Below, in pieces: positions 61,647 through 64,000 of a stretch of DNA of 64,000 nucleotides (position 1 is the first letter of the stretch; each line of letters begins with the position of its first letter). A model generated the notes under the pieces. That model saw nothing but the letters and a program-made list of their open reading frames with translations. It did not search any database and was not told where the DNA came from. The translations under genes were made by a program, and so were the position numbers. This DNA comes from Fibrobacter sp. Lineage in GTDB: Bacteria; Fibrobacterota; Fibrobacteria; Fibrobacterales; Fibrobacteraceae. The stretch lies in contig JAKSIE010000005.1 in NCBI GenBank assembly GCA_024398995.1, positions 1-64,000 of the forward strand. Reading direction: 5' to 3'.

Positions 61647-63296
61647 ATGAGTGAATTCGAAAACATCAATTTTGAGGCAAAGTCTCGTATCACTGGAGAC
61701 GAAAACTCTTTCAGAAACGCTAAGGTCAAGGTGTTCGGCGTCGGCGGTGCCGGTGGTAACACTGTTAACCGTATGAAGCAGATGAATATTGAAGGCGTGG
61801 AATACTACGCTGTCAATACCGATATCATGGCTTTGGACATGAGCCTTGCTGATCACAAGATCGCCATCGGCGAAAAGACCACTAAGGGTCTGGGCGCCGG
61901 CATGGAACCGGAAAAGGCTTCCAAGGCTGTTGAAGAAAACATTGAAGAACTGAAGGAAGCCATGAAGGGCGCCGACATGGTGTTCGTGACTGCAGGTATG
62001 GGCGGTGGTACCGGTACCGGTGCAGCTCCCATCGTTGCAAGCGTGGCTCGCGAATTGGGTATTTTGACTGTTGGTGTTGTAACCAAGCCGTTCCGTTTCG
62101 AAGGTAACGCTCGTGCCAAGATTGCACAGGATGGTATCAAGAACCTCCGCGCAGCTGTAGACACCATCATCGTCGTTGAAAACAAGAAGCTCCTGACTCT
62201 TCTCCAGGGCACCAACGCCAAGGCTACCATGCAGGAAGCCTTCAAGATGGCAGACGAAATCCTGGGTAACGCAGTCCAGAGCATTTGTAACATCATGTTC
62301 CACCACGGTTTGGTCCATGTTGACTTTGCTGATATCCGTAAGGTCATGCTTAAGGGCGGTAGCGCTCTCATGGGTACCGGTTTTGCTCAGGGTGAAAGCC
62401 GCGGCATCATGGCTGCAGACATGGCTCTCGCTTCTCCGCTCCTGGAAGATATCGACGTCAAGGGCGCATCCGGTGTGCTCATCAACGTGGCTCACGGTGA
62501 AAACTACTCTTTGATCGAACATAGCGAAGCTATGGAACACATTTACGAAAAGGTTGGTGAAGAAGGCGATCCGAACATCATCATCGGCGACATCACTATC
62601 CCGGAAATGGGCGACAAGGTTTGCATTACCATTATCGCAACTGGTTGCGGTGGCACTGCTAAGGAACAGGCTCCGGCCGCACCCATGTTCAGCGCAGCTC
62701 AGACCATGCAACTCTCCGGCTTCGGCTCTACCGCAATGCCTACAGCTCAGACTGCTGCAGTTCCCTCTATTGCAACTGCTCAGGCCGCAGCTCCTGCTGC
62801 ACCCGCTGTTCAGCAGGCTACTCCGCGTCCCACTTCTTTGAACTTTGTTGCTCTGGCAACTCAGCAGATGCCCACAGCTCAGACCATGGCTCAGCCTGCA
62901 GCTCAGACTATGGCACAGCCCGCTGCTCCCGTGGCTCAGGCTATGGCACAGCCCGCTGCTCCCGTGGCTCAGGCTACTGTTCAGGAATTGCCGTCTCTCA
63001 CCGATTCTCAGGTGATGCGCGCCGTTGACGCAGCAATGTTCTCCAGCCCGGCCTTTGATGCAAAGGCTCCTGCAGAAGAATCTACCTTCCGTAGCTCTGA
63101 AACCTCTGAATTCTCTGCTGTTGCCGATGAAGATCGCTTCAACGATGGCCGCGGTGGCTTGGAAGTTCCGGCATACGTTCGTCAGCCTGTTTCTGCAGTC
63201 CATAAGGAAGAAGAAGAAGAATCCATCAAGCAGTCTGATGTGGACTACAGCATGCCCGCTTTCATGCGCATGTTCGGTGGAAAGGACAACTTCTAA
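61647..63296 (+). CDS. ftsZ: Cell division GTPase FtsZ
   Basis: 549 residues, longer than the usual 380-400. GTPase domain (about 25-340) with GVGGAGGNTVNRM and the tubulin signature GGGTGTG (about 119-125), followed by an intrinsically disordered linker (about 345-525) rich in Ala, Gln, Pro and Thr with repeats such as AQPAAPVAQAM, and a C-terminal peptide DYSMPAFMRMFGGK that should bind FtsA. GGGAG lies nine bases before the ATG. Last gene of the dcw cluster. Confidence 0.97.
   Translation: MSEFENINFEAKSRITGDENSFRNAKVKVFGVGGAGGNTVNRMKQMNIEGVEYYAVNTDIMALDMSLADHKIAIGEKTTKGLGAGMEPEKASKAVEENIEELKEAMKGADMVFVTAGMGGGTGTGAAPIVASVARELGILTVGVVTKPFRFEGNARAKIAQDGIKNLRAAVDTIIVVENKKLLTLLQGTNAKATMQEAFKMADEILGNAVQSICNIMFHHGLVHVDFADIRKVMLKGGSALMGTGFAQGESRGIMAADMALASPLLEDIDVKGASGVLINVAHGENYSLIEHSEAMEHIYEKVGEEGDPNIIIGDITIPEMGDKVCITIIATGCGGTAKEQAPAAPMFSAAQTMQLSGFGSTAMPTAQTAAVPSIATAQAAAPAAPAVQQATPRPTSLNFVALATQQMPTAQTMAQPAAQTMAQPAAPVAQAMAQPAAPVAQATVQELPSLTDSQVMRAVDAAMFSSPAFDAKAPAEESTFRSSETSEFSAVADEDRFNDGRGGLEVPAYVRQPVSAVHKEEEEESIKQSDVDYSMPAFMRMFGGKDNF
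62899..62975 (+). repeat. In-frame repeat in the ftsZ linker
   Basis: Direct repeats of about 33 bp (unit ATGGCACAGCCCGCTGCTCC, and onward) at about 62909 and 62942, with a related unit just before, code for the MAQPAAPVAQA motif. Confidence 0.75.
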
Positions 63297-63396
63297 TCCA
63301 AAAATATCAAGACCATTTGGCTTAGTTTCCGGTTGCTTACTGAAATTTTTTCAGTAGGCAATGCCGAATGCGTCTTAAAAGGAACACACACACACA

Positions 63397-63416
63397 GAAT
63401 GCGCGAGTGCGCATTC
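63397..63416. other. Perfect hairpin GAATGCGC-GAGT-GCGCATTC
   Basis: 8-bp arms, four-base loop, no T-run, 14 bp before the real terminator. It could stabilise the 3' end of the dcw transcript or bind a protein. Confidence 0.6.
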
Positions 63417-63429
63417 AACACAACACAAG

Positions 63430-63469
63430 GAACTGCCTGGGTCTCCCTGCCTGGGCAGTTCTTTTTTTT
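63430..63469 (+). terminator. Intrinsic terminator of the dcw operon
   Basis: GAACTGCC/GGCAGTTC stem with an extended, partly paired loop and eight T. The only strong terminator after mraZ, so the whole cluster from mraZ to ftsZ can be one transcript. Confidence 0.88.
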
Positions 63470-63511
63470 ACCGCTCGGCCACGGGCTCGGTAAATATTCA
63501 TGTGACAGGCC

Positions 63512-63623
63512 TTGCTCTCGTCGCCACGGCTGATTAAGATCAGCCGCTTGCTCCTCACAATTACCGCTCGCTCTCGTTGCCGTACTTGATTAATATCAGG
63601 GGCTTGCTCCTAACATTTTTACT
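63512..63623. repeat. Diverged 56-bp tandem duplication
   Basis: GCTCTCGT occurs at 63514 and 63570, and CTTGCTCCT at 63547 and 63603, both offset by 56 bp. Each copy has a GATTAA(G/T)ATCAG centre that is self-complementary. Intervening bases differ at many positions. Confidence 0.65.
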
Positions 63624-63634
63624 AAATTCGTTAT

Positions 63635-64000
63635 ATGAAGTTCTGTTCCGCAAAGAAAATGCTTTTGGGTGTTGCCGCGACGTTGCTTTCCGCGCCGTCC
63701 TTTGCTGCGGTGGTTCCGCCTGCAGTTTCTGTGGACAGTTCCGTTTCTGTGGAACAGTGGCGAAGCTCCCTTTGGCAGGATTCCTCCAAGTATAAAGGTT
63801 ATGTTCAGATTGGTACGGATTTTAACTTCGGATTCAGTGGCGGTCCAACGGCTTCTGTCTTTGCTGCAGATACTGCCGATCGTTTCGGCTCCAACTGGCG
63901 AGGCCTGCAGATTCCCCTGGAAACCGCCCGCAATTACGAAGACCGTATTGAACCTTTCTTCACGTTGAGTTTCCGTGCAGGTTACAAGAATTTCCATTTC
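63635..64000 (+). CDS. Secreted protein, N-terminal part only
   Basis: The frame opens at the ATG at 63635 and is open to the window end, giving 122 codons. Signal peptide MKFCSAKKMLLGVAATLLSAPSFA. The mature part is Ser/Val/Trp-rich, then Tyr/Phe/Gly-rich strands (YKGYVQIGTDFNFGFSGG, FFTLSFRAGYKNF), as in an outer-membrane or beta-sandwich protein. TAAATT at 63623-63628 lies six bases before the ATG with no ribosome-binding site, another leaderless candidate. Confidence 0.72.
   Translation, partial: MKFCSAKKMLLGVAATLLSAPSFAAVVPPAVSVDSSVSVEQWRSSLWQDSSKYKGYVQIGTDFNFGFSGGPTASVFAADTADRFGSNWRGLQIPLETARNYEDRIEPFFTLSFRAGYKNFHF

Larger units (their letters stand above)
63297..63634. other. Gene-free region after ftsZ
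   Basis: 338 bp with no credible gene. It holds an AC repeat, a perfect hairpin (63397-63416), the dcw terminator (63430-63469), an inverted repeat TTTACCG/CGGTAAA (about 63467-63494) and a diverged 56-bp tandem duplication (63512-63623). Confidence 0.8.

Overview
The window reads as a stretch of chromosome from a diderm (Gram-negative-type) bacterium, most probably a member of Fibrobacterota such as Fibrobacter. This assignment is an inference. It rests on a double-length four-ATPase UvrA, many lipoproteins and PorV-like outer-membrane proteins, a DAP-type MurE with a complete division cluster, and the general style of the proteins. No rRNA is present to settle it. Coding density is high. 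The only stretches above about 300 bp without a gene are 3076-3538, 31161-32131 and 63297-63634, and all three carry palindromes or repeats.

Layout. 1-3075: a secreted protein cut by the window edge, tRNA-Leu, a SPOR-domain protein and miaB. 3076-7474: an accessory-looking block with a solitary PD-(D/E)XK nuclease-like gene behind palindromic boxes, a secreted protein, a HAD phosphatase, a Vat-type acetyltransferase and a secreted DUF1573-like protein. 7564-11563: tRNA-Pro, a diguanylate cyclase paired with a membrane-anchored solute-binding protein, and a Nudix-like protein with a broken Nudix box. 11574-12147: a DUF3332-type lipoprotein with its own promoter and terminator. 12188-17479: a TPR lipoprotein, a membrane Ser/Thr kinase and a sigma-54 activator, followed by a textbook sigma-54 promoter that drives a small secreted protein and a TPR/beta-barrel protein. 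This is the best candidate for an undescribed system. 17508-26134: tRNA-Ala, the double UvrA, a formylglycine-generating-enzyme-like protein and a small membrane protein. 26194-31160: ychF, a MATE transporter, a propeller-type lipoprotein and an outer-membrane protein. 31161-32131: a 218-bp tandem repeat and an array of inverted repeats next to a XerC/D-type recombinase. 33120-38189: envelope genes (PorV-like, membrane-tethered STAS, degenerate M23, lipoprotein), a Nudix hydrolase and a tiny membrane protein.

38392-45403 is the conserved translation block rimP-nusA-infB-rbfA-truB-ribF. A SNF2 helicase follows on the other strand. 49214-63296 is the division and cell-wall (dcw) cluster mraZ-rsmH-ftsL-ftsI-murE-murF-ftsW-murG-murC-ftsQ-ftsA-ftsZ, mostly with overlapping starts and stops. 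It has MraZ-type boxes in front and a strong terminator behind, and it lacks mraY and murD. The window ends in the first 122 codons of a secreted protein.

A recurring regulatory feature is a -10-like hexamer (TATATT or close) exactly 6 bases before the ATG, with no ribosome-binding site. It occurs at several unrelated genes and suggests leaderless transcripts alongside a normal AGGAG-type start class.
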